Of a stretch of 64,000 nt of DNA, positions 25,963 through 35,633 are shown one piece after another (position 1 is the stretch's first letter; each line of letters opens with the position of its first letter). Below the pieces are notes generated by a model. That model made no database searches, was not told the DNA's origin, and saw only the letters and a list, made by a program, of their open reading frames with translations. The stretch comes from JBDRNE01 sp043812935 (GTDB lineage Bacteria > Omnitrophota > Gorgyraeia > Tantalellales > Tantalellaceae): contig JBDRLO010000024.1 in NCBI GenBank assembly GCA_043812935.1, positions 32,733-96,732 on the forward strand. Reading direction: 5' to 3'. The position numbers were made by a program, and so were the translations under genes.

Positions 25963-26628
25963 TTACGACAAAGACTTAAGAATTGTTTTCTCTAGGTATT
26001 CAAATTTGTTTTCAATATAGTAATGCCGCATTTGTGTGTCCAACAACGAGCCCAGAGCAACTTTAAAATCATTAGCACTGAACGAAGTAGCTTTTTTAAG
26101 GAGTTTTTTTAAATTATCAGTTTTTGTGTTAAGAGTGATTCCTTGTCGTAATAAAAATTCAAGGTCAAAAAAATCACGTATTGCTTTTCTTTCTAATGCG
26201 GCTTCAATTTTATTTTTCATGGCCTGTTCAAGTGTGTGTACGCGCATAATTACCTGTTTTGTGCTGTATTGTGAAAAAGCGATTCTTTCCTGAAAATCAC
26301 ATTTCATCAAAGCTTTGCGTATTTCAATTTTAAGCCGTCTGGGGTAATTTTTTGAACGGATTTCAAATAAAAGCGTATAAAATTTTATTTGGGCGTCAGT
26401 TATATCATAGTCTGTATTTTTTAAATATTGATGTAATTTTTTAAAATAATCTTTAACAGGCATTTTTCGAATAAACCAAAAATCCAAATCGACAGAATAC
26501 CTGTTTAAATCGTAACATAGGCGCAACATGGTTCCCCCACCGAAGACCAAAGGCTCTAAGAACTTAGCGCTTTTCAATTGATTTAAAACTTCAATTTCAA
26601 ATATTTCGTGTTTTTGCAGAACATTCAT
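25963..26628 (-). CDS. abiEii: AbiEii-like nucleotidyltransferase toxin
   Basis: A 221-residue nucleotidyltransferase of the AbiEii/MenT family, the toxin of type IV-like AbiE systems that modify tRNA or nucleotides and block phage growth. The catalytic pattern is complete: GGGT at 30-33, then R43, S45, D47 and D49 in NRYSVDLDF. A later block, KIEAALERKAIRDFFDLEFLL, matches the conserved K...R...RD.fDl region. It overlaps the antitoxin gene by 32 nt, implying coupled translation with antitoxin made first. Confidence 0.88.
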   Translation of the reverse strand: MNVLQKHEIFEIEVLNQLKSAKFLEPLVFGGGTMLRLCYDLNRYSVDLDFWFIRKMPVKDYFKKLHQYLKNTDYDITDAQIKFYTLLFEIRSKNYPRRLKIEIRKALMKCDFQERIAFSQYSTKQVIMRVHTLEQAMKNKIEAALERKAIRDFFDLEFLLRQGITLNTKTDNLKKLLKKATSFSANDFKVALGSLLDTQMRHYYIENKFEYLEKTILKSLS

Positions 26629-27196
26629 TTTTGAAAAGCTCCTGGGTTTTTTTTGGAAAATTTTTTAATAAAAATTTTAATTTAGTTTGGTTTAATTTAT
26701 TGAAATCGATAGAAGATATGTCGAAAAAATATCTATTCAACGACATTAAATATAATGCGTCTAAAAAAGCCTTTTCAGGGGTTGCTATGAAAAAAACCTT
26801 ATTTTTAATAAAATCAGCATACAGAGCGTGTTGTATTTTAGTATAAGTTAAAACAGTGTTTTTTATTTCCAGGCGTTTTGTCCTTTTTATTGCGATTGAT
26901 TCTATAAAGCCCTGCTGGATGAGGCTGGTTATTTCATAAAAAGAAAGTGCAGTCATCAGGGATATATATGATGGCACTTGTACAACATTTGCCAGGAGAA
27001 ATTTCTCCTCAATTTCTAATGTGACCCAACGGTTGTTTAAAATATATAAATTACGTTTTATTCTAACCAACAAGCCTTGTTTAACGTAGCGATTTGCTTC
27101 TACTCGGGCAGATTTTAATTTTGTGCCGAGAGTTTTTGCTATCTCCTCATAGCCGAAATACAGTTTAGTAATGTGATTTAATTTTGCGTAATTCAT
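26597..27196 (-). CDS. abiEi: AbiEi-like antitoxin and autorepressor
   Basis: A 199-residue cognate antitoxin. The N-terminal winged HTH (about 10-55, with VRIKRNLYILNN as the wing) is typical of AbiEi, which binds inverted repeats in its own promoter. The remainder, including ATPEKAFLDALYLMSL, matches the AbiEi C-terminal domain, which in this family gives both antitoxicity and DNA bending. Its promoter overlaps two palindromes, as expected for autoregulation. Confidence 0.85.
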   Translation of the reverse strand: MNYAKLNHITKLYFGYEEIAKTLGTKLKSARVEANRYVKQGLLVRIKRNLYILNNRWVTLEIEEKFLLANVVQVPSYISLMTALSFYEITSLIQQGFIESIAIKRTKRLEIKNTVLTYTKIQHALYADFIKNKVFFIATPEKAFLDALYLMSLNRYFFDISSIDFNKLNQTKLKFLLKNFPKKTQELFKNECSAKTRNI

Positions 27197-27208
27197 AAGT
27201 ACACCTAA

Positions 27209-27256
27209 TTAACATATTTGTTAACTAAGTATACTTTACTAAATTTTAAAAGTCAA
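27209..27256 (-). promoter_or_regulatory. abiE promoter with overlapping operators
   Basis: Minus strand TTGACT (27256-27251), a 17-nt spacer, then TATACT (27233-27228). Over the -10 lies the palindrome AAGTATACTT (27227-27236), and at the start site the inverted repeat TTAACA-N4-TGTTAA (27209-27224), 13 nt from the abiEi ATG. The layout suits negative autoregulation by AbiEi. Confidence 0.85.
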
Positions 27257-27466
27257 GGCATAAGCACAAAAAATTTACTGCAATAAATTGTGAGATGTGT
27301 TTATAAAGCATGTTTGTATTTGCAAATAAAGCAAATTATGGCATAATATAACAATTCGGCTAGTCTTAGCCTTGTTGAGCCTAAACAATAATATAAAGAC
27401 ATCTGCACAACCTCCTAGAAATATGATAAAATAGAAAAAAACAGGAGGATAAATAGGCTACTACAA

Positions 27467-28020
27467 TTGGTAAAAACGGTTAAAAGAATTGGTACGTTAA
27501 AATGCGTGGCAATATCATTTGTTGTTTTAATTGTATATTATAGTGCGTTTATGTTGCCTTTAACACCAATTGGCGCTAGTATCCATAAAAATATTCCGGA
27601 GAAAACAGTAATTTTAGATTTACAGCGGCACTACTCTGTCGAAGAGGCGTATAGTTTAATGACGCGGGAAGAAGCGATTATTTAAGAAATTTAATGACAA
27701 TTGATGTGCTCTTCCCTATTCTATATGCTTTCTTTTTTGCTGCAGTAATGTCATATTTGTTTTCCAGGATCGAGTCGAAAAGCGAATGGGTTAAATTTGT
27801 GTATATGATCCCGCTTTTAGCTGCTTTTTCTGATTTTCTGGAAAATATCTTTATTGTGGTAATGCTTTTCAATTATCCGAAAGAGGTTTCTCTTGCCGCT
27901 GTTTTTGGTGTTTTTTTTACCCGCTTTAAATGGATGTTGTTTGATGCATGTATAGTGGGTATAATATTGGAAATCTTTTGGTTAATGTGTGTAAAAATTA
28001 AAAGGAGAAAAAATGAATGA
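27467..28020 (+). pseudogene. Frameshifted four-helix membrane protein gene
   Basis: Two adjacent frames look like one gene broken by a single-base change. The first part (27467-27685, TTG start) has an N-terminal helix and ends YSVEEAYSLMTREEAII. The second (27694-28020) begins TIDVLFPILYAFFFAAVMS and carries three helices. Reading the second frame backwards gives RSDYLRNL directly before its ATG, with no stop back into the end of the first part, so a -1 shift near 27670-27675 rejoins them. The rejoined protein of about 185 residues resembles an uncharacterised four-helix membrane family. AGGAGG lies at 27443-27448, rather far from the TTG. Could be decay, sequencing error or, less likely, programmed shifting. 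Confidence 0.6.
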
Positions 28021-28528
28021 AAGATTGTATGAGGAAGGTAAAAATGAGTTTTCAAAATTATATGTTTTAGTTGAAAATGTTTTATTCATAATTCAATTTA
28101 TACTTGCTTATTTGGGGATGAAAGTATTCAAAATAAGCAATATTCCCCTTCTTTCTTTGATATATATCATTTTTGCGATGGTAATGCTTGTTTTTATCCT
28201 GAGAAAGCATTTATGTGCAGGATGCTATTATTACGGTAAATGGTGCCATTGCGGGTGGGGAAAGCTTTCCTCTCTGATGTATAAGAAGGATACAGGCAAT
28301 ATTGAGCTTGGTGGAAAACTTGCGGGAATGACATGGGGCGTACTTATGGGCGTACCGTTATTAGTTATGATACTGGCTATAATAATCCGGAAAGTAACTT
28401 TTTTTGAAATTGCGCCTATTTTAATTCCATTTATTATTGTTGTAATGATTAATGGTGCTATGCATGCGGCTGACTGTAAAAAATGTAAGATGAGGTTTGT
28501 TTGTCCCGGCAGTGCGGCTAAAAAATAA
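28013..28528 (+). CDS. Cys-rich membrane protein of unknown function
   Basis: A 171-residue inner-membrane protein with four helices (about 20-36, 43-62, 108-127 and 132-148). Between helices 2 and 3 is a cysteine cluster CAGCYYYGKWCHCGWGK (68-84), and after helix 4 another, CKKCKMRFVC. Seven conserved-looking cysteines facing one side suggest a metal or redox site, which is inference. The ATG overlaps the end of the frameshifted gene by 8 nt and is preceded by AAAGGAG. Similar uncharacterised proteins occur in various anaerobes; no function is known to me. Confidence 0.7.
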   Translation: MNERLYEEGKNEFSKLYVLVENVLFIIQFILAYLGMKVFKISNIPLLSLIYIIFAMVMLVFILRKHLCAGCYYYGKWCHCGWGKLSSLMYKKDTGNIELGGKLAGMTWGVLMGVPLLVMILAIIIRKVTFFEIAPILIPFIIVVMINGAMHAADCKKCKMRFVCPGSAAKK

Positions 28529-28556
28529 ATGTATATAACAGATCCCTCCCCCGCTG

Positions 28557-28664
28557 TTTAATAGGGACAGCTACCATTTATTAGGTGTATAAATATTTTG
28601 AATGAAAGAGATACTAACATTTTGATTTTTGTTTGCCTAATAAATGGTAGCTGTCCCTATTAAA
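28557..28664. repeat. Perfect 29-bp inverted repeat (hairpin or MITE-like element)
   Basis: Left arm 28557-28585 and right arm 28636-28664 are perfectly complementary over 29 bp, with a 50-nt AT-rich centre. Beyond the arms, CTGTTTA on the left is matched by TAAACAG on the right after a 4-nt offset, so pairing can extend further. It lies between convergent genes and may terminate both transcripts. The arm core AGGGACAGCTACC resembles the smaller repeat at 12424-12470, which suggests a mobile or dispersed origin. Confidence 0.9.
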
Positions 28665-28673
28665 TAAACAGGA

Positions 28674-31600
28674 TTAGAGTGATGTAAATGCCTGGGCTTC
28701 TGCTTTATATTCAACTCGCAATTTGTCATATTCAAAGAAATCAGCATCAGGGAGCAGGAATACTATTCGTGATTCCTCATCATAGTTTGCTATGATCGGA
28801 GGACGCTTAGTAGGCTGTAGCCCTATTGCCAGTTCTATTGTTAGGGAGAGCATTTTGACCAGCATAACCTTTTGAATTAATTGCTGGTTCCCGTCCTTAC
28901 AGAATTTTATTTTTGAAGTGTTAATACTTGCAATAAACGCCCTTTTTTCTTTCGGAGTACTTTTTAAACCGCTAAACGTAGCCGCATTAATTGTTGTGTC
29001 AGAGCCCATGGCAATAATGTCTGACAGTTCTGTCGAGGTTTTTTTTGCCTTTTCCATGATTTCCGCTGCCAGATTTTCGCTGGTGCTATGTACGAAAAAT
29101 ACGTTATCAAGCCCCATATCCTTTAGCCGCTTTTCAAGGCGGCACATTTCCTTAGGTTTGTTTTCAGGAGGCAGAAGCTCTTTAAAAAGCGGAAAAAGCA
29201 GGTTGTGCTGAAGCTGGTCGTCTTTATTTGGTATCCAGTCTGTTTCAAACGCGACAATGAGGTTTTTATTTTGTTGTTGCTTAAGCCGAGCAAGTGCTAT
29301 AAGCGAATTTATAATGCTGGCCGGTTCAAGTTCGTGCAAGTGTTTTGTAATATATTCCATATCTTGGTCGATCTTTGCCGGAACTTTTGCAAGGTTTGCC
29401 AACTCAGCGAAATGCTCCTTTTTTTCAAGGTCTTTTATGAAGCCCATTGTTTGTAAAGTTTTTCCGATTTCCTGGCGGATTTCCTCGGAAAGGTCTTTTT
29501 TAGTAAGCGGCTGAGGGCGCAAGTCTTGAGTAAAACCGTCAATGCTTTTAAGGAAATTCCGGATCGCGTTTGTTTTTTTTACAAGGTTTACGCGGATATT
29601 ATTTGCCTCAGCTTTTGCTATGTGCAATAGCCGGATAGTTTTATCGTGTGTTTTTTTCGGATGAGGTGCCGCGGTTTCAGGCGTTTCTGTAATTTGTAAT
29701 TGTGTTGACGCGTTTTGCGCATTGTCGCCTAATTTATCTTTTTGAATGGCGGCAATAGCGCCTTTTGGGATTGGAGGATCAGTTTTTACTGGCAATTTTG
29801 TTTCTGGCGTTTCAACCATTCTTGTTTCCGGATCTTCTTCCAAGCTTGTCGTTAAAATATGTTTGAAAAAACATTTCATTGCAAAGTATAAAGCAGCTAA
29901 TACCGCAATGATTAATGTTAATTTTAACGTAAAAATGCCCGGGTTATGTTCGGTTTTGAGACATATTTCAAAAAGATTTTGTGCCGACGCCGGGTTTTGA
30001 AAGAAATTTATTATTAATGGAACAGTTGGGATTGCCAATAGAAAAGGCAAAAGTGCCCGGATATTCTTTTTATCCGACGATTTATTGCCGGAGATTTTGT
30101 TTATTATTGATTTTACGAAAAATTGTATAATGTAAAACGCGATTAAAAGGAAAAATACGTAATTAAGATAACTTATAACCGGGGAAATACGTTTTACTGT
30201 TGTAAGAAAACCGGAATAGTTTAATAATCCGGCATGTGATTGCCCTTCCCAGAAAGATACTATTGAGAAAACAATAGCTGAAATCGTAACTAATAAAGGT
30301 AACATTGCTTTCATTGCGTTTAAGAAAGAGTTTTTCTTTCCGTTTGTTTTTAATGTTTCAGTATCAGTTATTTTAATAACTTTTGAGTCCGCTACTGTAG
30401 AAAAGTTCTCCATTAACGAAACAGTTGTCCCGTTTTGGATTTGTTCCTTGCTCATTTTTTGAGGGTCCACCAGAAAAATCACGGTGGATTTAATAATAGG
30501 CGACATTTTGAAAACGGGCATATTCTTAAGCGCATGCGCGTTCATAATAACCATTTTTATTTTTCCGGATTGAATTGATTCAAGAAGCTTTGATTCCTGT
30601 TTTTTGTAAAGAGAACCGTCAACAAACAAAATATCTTCGTTAAATATATTTTTTTTAATTTGTGTAGCAAAGGTCATAAAACTTTTTGCAGTTGTAACAT
30701 CCGGGGTTAAAACAAATTGAAGTGTTTGATTAACGCTGGTTTGGTGTTGTTTTTCTTTTTGCATTTCGGGGACAGCGTTGAGTATGGCACTAAACTTGTC
30801 TTCAGTGTTTTTTGGAATTGAAGCTGCTCTTGTAAATATCCATATTTTACTATCTGTTTTATAAGTGTGTTGTTTGTGTTTAGATTTATTTGACAAAACA
30901 AAGTTTTTGGCCAATAAAATAAAAGTCAGGGCTACAAGAAAAGTTGTTGCCAAGAGCCCCCAAATGGAAGGGCCTTTATTCCCTATTTTTTGGTTGGTTT
31001 CTAATATAAAATTAGCCGTTCCATTGCCCCGTAAATAGAAAACAGAAAACATTATGGGGATTATATATTTAAGTGATGTCCAGAACGTGAAATCCTGAGT
31101 TTTTTTAGCTTCCGTGTTTGTTCTTGAGATGTTTGTATGTAGCTCCTTGAGTTTGGTCAAGGCGGAAGCTCGCCTGATAAGTATTGCACGTACGAGAATT
31201 ACAAATACAGCTATGGAAAATACAATTTCGAATCCCACGATTAATTTGTTGAAAAAGGCTACTTGGCAAGCTTTTTTTAATTCCTCTGTTAGCATTATTT
31301 GGGCAACTGGCTGTGATAATGCCCGGCTGCTTAACATAAAGATTGTTGTAGGTATAAGAAAAACAAAAGGAACTATGCTTTTGAGGATATTTATAAGAGC
31401 GTTTTTCTTTTTCTGTGCACTGTTGAGAGTTTTTTCATCGGTCATATCCGCTATTGTAAAATTGTTTATGTTGGAAAAACTTTTATGAGAATGAAGTGTT
31501 GCGGCTTTTTTAAGCTGGCTCCGGGTCATTGTAGGCCCGTCAACAATAAAAACGGCCAAAGATTTAATATTAGACGATATTTTACGTTGAGGCATATCGC

Positions 31601-34600
31601 TGACATGGTCAGCGGCCATAATAACCCATTTTATTTCACCGGATAGAATGGATTGTAGTTTTTTTCGGATTTTTTCTTTGGAGGTTTTTGAGTCAATTAA
31701 TAAAATATGTTTATCGGGCAGCGAGTCTCCATTCGATGTTGCCCTTAATGAGTGGTAAAAACGTTTTGCGGTTTCAGAATCAGGGGTTAAAACAAATTGT
31801 ATAGTTTGCTCAAGAGGAATTTCATATGAGCCTTCGTTTATTAAGCCACTGATAAATGTTTTAATGCGGGCATATTTATCTTTCGGCCTGTGCAGTACGG
31901 GAATTTTTTTCGATGTTTCGATGCTGTATTTTGGTGCGGCAGTAGAAATTTTTTGCGGCAGCACCCGTTCTATGGGGGTAGTAATATGTTTTAAATGGGT
32001 AACGGTAGCCGGGTCTTTCCCCCCTCTGGTTCGAGGAATTACAGCTTTTGGTTCTTTTCTATGCTGCAAATGAATGACTTTATCATTTTGGTCATTCGCG
32101 GGAGCAATGCGGATCGTGTTTTGGAGTTTTTTTGCCCTTTGGCAGATTCTCGTGCTAAATACTCCTTCTTCTTTAGTTAAGATGGAATCAAATAAAGTTG
32201 CGCAATTATAAAACTTTTCAGATTTTATTTTTTGAAGGGTTTCCGCGGCTAATAACCTGGTTTCAATGTCGTTGGTTGAAACCAGAGCTGCTATTTCCAG
32301 CACGAATTCCGCTTTTTCATATTGGGTATAATAAAGATCAGGATATTTTATCCTTCCAAGAGCTGCTATGCCCAAATTTTTTATTGTGTGATTAGAAGCA
32401 TTAACATCTGCCAATGCTTTTGTAAACATATCTTCTTCTGTATATTCTCCCAGTGTTTCCAAAATTTGTTCCGCGTCAGACCTGACATTAAAATTATTTT
32501 CCACTAACAACTTGCGTATATGCGGGACAAGCTCTGTTACTTTTTTTTCAAAAAGAAGTTGATCGTCCTGAGCGATTATTTTTAAATATGTTTTCAAGGC
32601 ATATTTGCGCGCGTATTCATTTGTGTTTTTATGGAATAGCGCTTTCTCTAAAATAGTAATTTTTTCAGAGGAATCGATTTCCAGAAAATCCAATGCTGTT
32701 ATTGCGCCGTATTGCGAAAATTCAGGCTTTTTTGTAAATAACGTTCTTTTAATTTTAGGGATTGCCAATTCGCCGAATTTTGCGAGTTCCCTGCTTGCGG
32801 GAAAATTATATTTAAGAGGATCGGATGGCGTTATAGTTATAGAGTGTAATAACTGTCCCAGGGCAGAAACAGCTTTTTTTCTAATATTCTTGTTGGAAGA
32901 CGCGGAAAAATTACCCAATTGCTGCCAGGCATATAGTTGTTCTTCAGGAGAAGTATCTTTATAGGTTAAATCAGCAAGATATTTTTTTATCTGTAATTGT
33001 GCTGAAAATTTCCCCTTTTTTTCCAATTTTATGGTTGTTTTGTTACGTATTTCGATATTTGAGCTTGATAGTTTTTTTCTGGTAGAGACAATAATGTAAA
33101 TATATATCACGAATTCTATAAAACAAAAAATGAGAGTTAGTTCTATGAAATTTTTCAGGGTAAAGTTGTTCCGGTAAAGTCTGATACATTTTGTTAAAAA
33201 TGGTATTTTTGTTTGATTAATATTTAAAGATTTATCTGCTGCATTTAGTACTACCGGAACAGCTAAAAGAAAATACAGCAAGCAGGTAATGATTTTTGAT
33301 TTTTTTAAAGGTGATAATATGTCTTTTAAACTTTCAGGTTTCTTTTGTTTTTCCGCGGCTGCTGTTGTGTCTTTTTCGGCTTTTATGTTTTGCCGGGGTG
33401 TAGAATGGATAATTTTCTTTAATAATGTTTGAGCTTTTAAACAAAGCGTTTCATCAAAAATAGGGGGTTCGATGCCTATGATATCGCGCAAAAAACCGGC
33501 ACAATCGAAAAATTCCGCGGCTCCAATATTTAGAAGCGCTTCTACGGCCGATAAGCGGGTTGCAGGATCATCCTTTGGATGAAGAGCGATTGTTTTTAAA
33601 ATAGTACATGCTTCGTTATGAAACGTTTCAGAAAGTGGAGTATAGTTTATTTGTCCAAGTGCAGTAATTCCGGCACTTCGTGTTTCCTGGTCAGGATCTT
33701 TTATGTCTGCCAAAGCTTTATCAAAGCTATCTATGGCAGTAAGTATTTTCCAGTTATTCAAAATTTGTTTGGCATAATGGCGTACAGGTTTATAACTATT
33801 TTTTAACTGTGAACGTATAAACGGCGTCCAATTAGTTATATTTATTTCAGAGGTCGGGGTACGTGACATTTGCCAAATCATCCCCAAGGCATAATGCTGA
33901 ACTTTTTCTTCGAGTTTTACATTACCAGTCAAAAGTATTTTTTCTAAAAATTTGAGTTTCTTGTTTTCTTCAATTTGCAAAAAGCCCAAAGCAATTATTC
34001 CGCTGTATTGCAACAGTTCGTTATTTTTTGTTAACAGTGATCGTGCAATTTCAGGAATTGCTAAATCACCGAATTTTGATATTTCCCAGGCAACAGGAAA
34101 AATGTCCTTAACATTAGAAGATGCTACATTGGTTTTGTATGCTAATATCCGTCCCAGCGCTTTTACGGCGTATTTTTTTATATCAAGGTCATCAGTTTCA
34201 CTTAAGTTCGACATGTTACCAAGAGTTTTCCACGCAATTTCTTGTTTTTCTTCAGAAGTATCCCGAAACTTTAAATCTGAAAGGTATTTTTGTATTTGTA
34301 AGATTTTATTTGCGTTTTCTTCGTATAATTTTAATTTTTTTGCGGCTTTTTCGCGTCTTGCGCTGAGACTGCTTGTAAGGTTAAACACACAAATCACATG
34401 TTTCCAAATGAGCCGTGTAACTCCAATAAAAATGCTGACACTTATTAAACCGATTAAAAAATGCTTAAGACTAAAATTGAAACGAAGGTTTCTTATAAGA
34501 GTAGTAAGGTGCCTTATCTCATTTTGGCTTATTTCAGGATATTTTTTTAGGAATTCGTCAAGGTTAGGTAGAATTAATACTGCCGTCAGTCCGGATGTCA

Positions 34601-35333
34601 TGATTTCAGAATTCTTTATATATTTTAATAATTCCTTAAATTTACCCCAGCGTTTATTCTTAAAGGCTGTTTTTGTATCAGAAATAATGTTTTTTTCAGG
34701 GTTTTGAATTAATAATTTTTCTTTAGGTGGTACTGCCGTTTTAGTTAAACTTTTCGGTGCTTTATCGGCCACTGGTGCGTCTGTAAAAAGTTTTATGACG
34801 TATTTATTGGATTCAAAAAGTGTTTCGCCCTGCAATTCTTGCGCGGAAGGAGATGCTTTTTTCGCAACCAATAGTAAGGATTCAATATTATTCGGGTTAT
34901 ATGGAAGGGCAAGTATGTCATTCTTTTGTATATATTTTGGGGCTTTTCTTGTGCTGTTTGGATTCTTTAGTTTTTGTAGTAAGTATTCCAGTGTAAAAAT
35001 ATATTCTAACGTTACATTTGCCTGTTTTTCATATGCGCACGTAAGGCTTGTGTCCAGAGCCGAAATTGGAAGCTGGTTATCATATAGGTATTTTGCGATA
35101 TCCAGGATTATGTTTTGTAACACAGCATCCGCGGCAATTGACTCACGGAATGTTTCCCCGTTTTGAGTGAGCATTTTTTCCTGGAAAATGCCTTGACCGG
35201 AAATTGTAGGTGCGGTAACAGGTTTTAAAAAAGTTAAAGAAGGATTACTCCATGAAATATCCGAAGAAAGAAGAGTACATATTAAAAAAAGTGAAATGAT
35301 TTTAAAGGTAAAATAACTTTTTATTTCATTCAT
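28674..35333 (-). CDS. 2,219-residue membrane protein of duplicated HEAT, alpha/beta and hairpin modules
   Basis: A very large envelope protein of unknown function. Residues 1-29 look like a signal peptide or anchor. Two HEAT-type modules (about 346-650 and 781-1075) align end to end, for example YLSDLKFRDTSEEKQ with YLADLTYKDTSPEEQ. Two alpha/beta modules (about 1153-1300 and 1512-1670) share QFVLTPD..TAK, SG.IK.VIM and a KS..IF.VD pattern. Around these stand about six two-helix membrane hairpins (near 245-315, 680-750, 1315-1390, 1420-1485, 1675-1755 and 1765-1840). The last 190 residues may be a distant copy of the C-terminal domain seen in the 390-residue and giant proteins. No catalytic motif is evident. 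Frame use is uninterrupted, so it appears to be an intact gene. Confidence 0.85.
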   Translation of the reverse strand: MNEIKSYFTFKIISLFLICTLLSSDISWSNPSLTFLKPVTAPTISGQGIFQEKMLTQNGETFRESIAADAVLQNIILDIAKYLYDNQLPISALDTSLTCAYEKQANVTLEYIFTLEYLLQKLKNPNSTRKAPKYIQKNDILALPYNPNNIESLLLVAKKASPSAQELQGETLFESNKYVIKLFTDAPVADKAPKSLTKTAVPPKEKLLIQNPEKNIISDTKTAFKNKRWGKFKELLKYIKNSEIMTSGLTAVLILPNLDEFLKKYPEISQNEIRHLTTLIRNLRFNFSLKHFLIGLISVSIFIGVTRLIWKHVICVFNLTSSLSARREKAAKKLKLYEENANKILQIQKYLSDLKFRDTSEEKQEIAWKTLGNMSNLSETDDLDIKKYAVKALGRILAYKTNVASSNVKDIFPVAWEISKFGDLAIPEIARSLLTKNNELLQYSGIIALGFLQIEENKKLKFLEKILLTGNVKLEEKVQHYALGMIWQMSRTPTSEINITNWTPFIRSQLKNSYKPVRHYAKQILNNWKILTAIDSFDKALADIKDPDQETRSAGITALGQINYTPLSETFHNEACTILKTIALHPKDDPATRLSAVEALLNIGAAEFFDCAGFLRDIIGIEPPIFDETLCLKAQTLLKKIIHSTPRQNIKAEKDTTAAAEKQKKPESLKDILSPLKKSKIITCLLYFLLAVPVVLNAADKSLNINQTKIPFLTKCIRLYRNNFTLKNFIELTLIFCFIEFVIYIYIIVSTRKKLSSSNIEIRNKTTIKLEKKGKFSAQLQIKKYLADLTYKDTSPEEQLYAWQQLGNFSASSNKNIRKKAVSALGQLLHSITITPSDPLKYNFPASRELAKFGELAIPKIKRTLFTKKPEFSQYGAITALDFLEIDSSEKITILEKALFHKNTNEYARKYALKTYLKIIAQDDQLLFEKKVTELVPHIRKLLVENNFNVRSDAEQILETLGEYTEEDMFTKALADVNASNHTIKNLGIAALGRIKYPDLYYTQYEKAEFVLEIAALVSTNDIETRLLAAETLQKIKSEKFYNCATLFDSILTKEEGVFSTRICQRAKKLQNTIRIAPANDQNDKVIHLQHRKEPKAVIPRTRGGKDPATVTHLKHITTPIERVLPQKISTAAPKYSIETSKKIPVLHRPKDKYARIKTFISGLINEGSYEIPLEQTIQFVLTPDSETAKRFYHSLRATSNGDSLPDKHILLIDSKTSKEKIRKKLQSILSGEIKWVIMAADHVSDMPQRKISSNIKSLAVFIVDGPTMTRSQLKKAATLHSHKSFSNINNFTIADMTDEKTLNSAQKKKNALINILKSIVPFVFLIPTTIFMLSSRALSQPVAQIMLTEELKKACQVAFFNKLIVGFEIVFSIAVFVILVRAILIRRASALTKLKELHTNISRTNTEAKKTQDFTFWTSLKYIIPIMFSVFYLRGNGTANFILETNQKIGNKGPSIWGLLATTFLVALTFILLAKNFVLSNKSKHKQHTYKTDSKIWIFTRAASIPKNTEDKFSAILNAVPEMQKEKQHQTSVNQTLQFVLTPDVTTAKSFMTFATQIKKNIFNEDILFVDGSLYKKQESKLLESIQSGKIKMVIMNAHALKNMPVFKMSPIIKSTVIFLVDPQKMSKEQIQNGTTVSLMENFSTVADSKVIKITDTETLKTNGKKNSFLNAMKAMLPLLVTISAIVFSIVSFWEGQSHAGLLNYSGFLTTVKRISPVISYLNYVFFLLIAFYIIQFFVKSIINKISGNKSSDKKNIRALLPFLLAIPTVPLIINFFQNPASAQNLFEICLKTEHNPGIFTLKLTLIIAVLAALYFAMKCFFKHILTTSLEEDPETRMVETPETKLPVKTDPPIPKGAIAAIQKDKLGDNAQNASTQLQITETPETAAPHPKKTHDKTIRLLHIAKAEANNIRVNLVKKTNAIRNFLKSIDGFTQDLRPQPLTKKDLSEEIRQEIGKTLQTMGFIKDLEKKEHFAELANLAKVPAKIDQDMEYITKHLHELEPASIINSLIALARLKQQQNKNLIVAFETDWIPNKDDQLQHNLLFPLFKELLPPENKPKEMCRLEKRLKDMGLDNVFFVHSTSENLAAEIMEKAKKTSTELSDIIAMGSDTTINAATFSGLKSTPKEKRAFIASINTSKIKFCKDGNQQLIQKVMLVKMLSLTIELAIGLQPTKRPPIIANYDEESRIVFLLPDADFFEYDKLRVEYKAEAQAFTSL

Positions 35334-35633
35334 CGATGTCGTACCTTCCCTTAAATACGGTTAACAACTGGGCTAGATATGTGACGTTTCTATTGATTTT
35401 AATAAATTTGTATTATAATACCATGAGGAAAAAGAAAAAACCAGAAAAAAACAAACTTTTTTAAGGTTAATGCATATTGTTGTTATTTTTCGTTAACGCC
35501 TGCAACACAATGAGAATGGCAGGTTTTAATCGGAGACTGGCACTGTAAAGAAGTTCAGCATAGCTTTTGGTAATTTTTTTCCTTGGACACTATTGGTCCC
35601 CTACGACCTACATAATAGTTTAGTAGTTAATAA
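35334..35633. other. Leader region of the 2,219-residue gene
   Basis: 300 nt between two minus-strand genes. On the minus strand a TATAAT lies inside the perfect palindrome GTATTATAATAC (35410-35421), about 80 nt upstream of the ATG, but no good -35 is seen. Farther up, CCTGC and GCAGG (around 35505-35530) could pair. No open frame or known RNA family is recognised. Confidence 0.5.
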
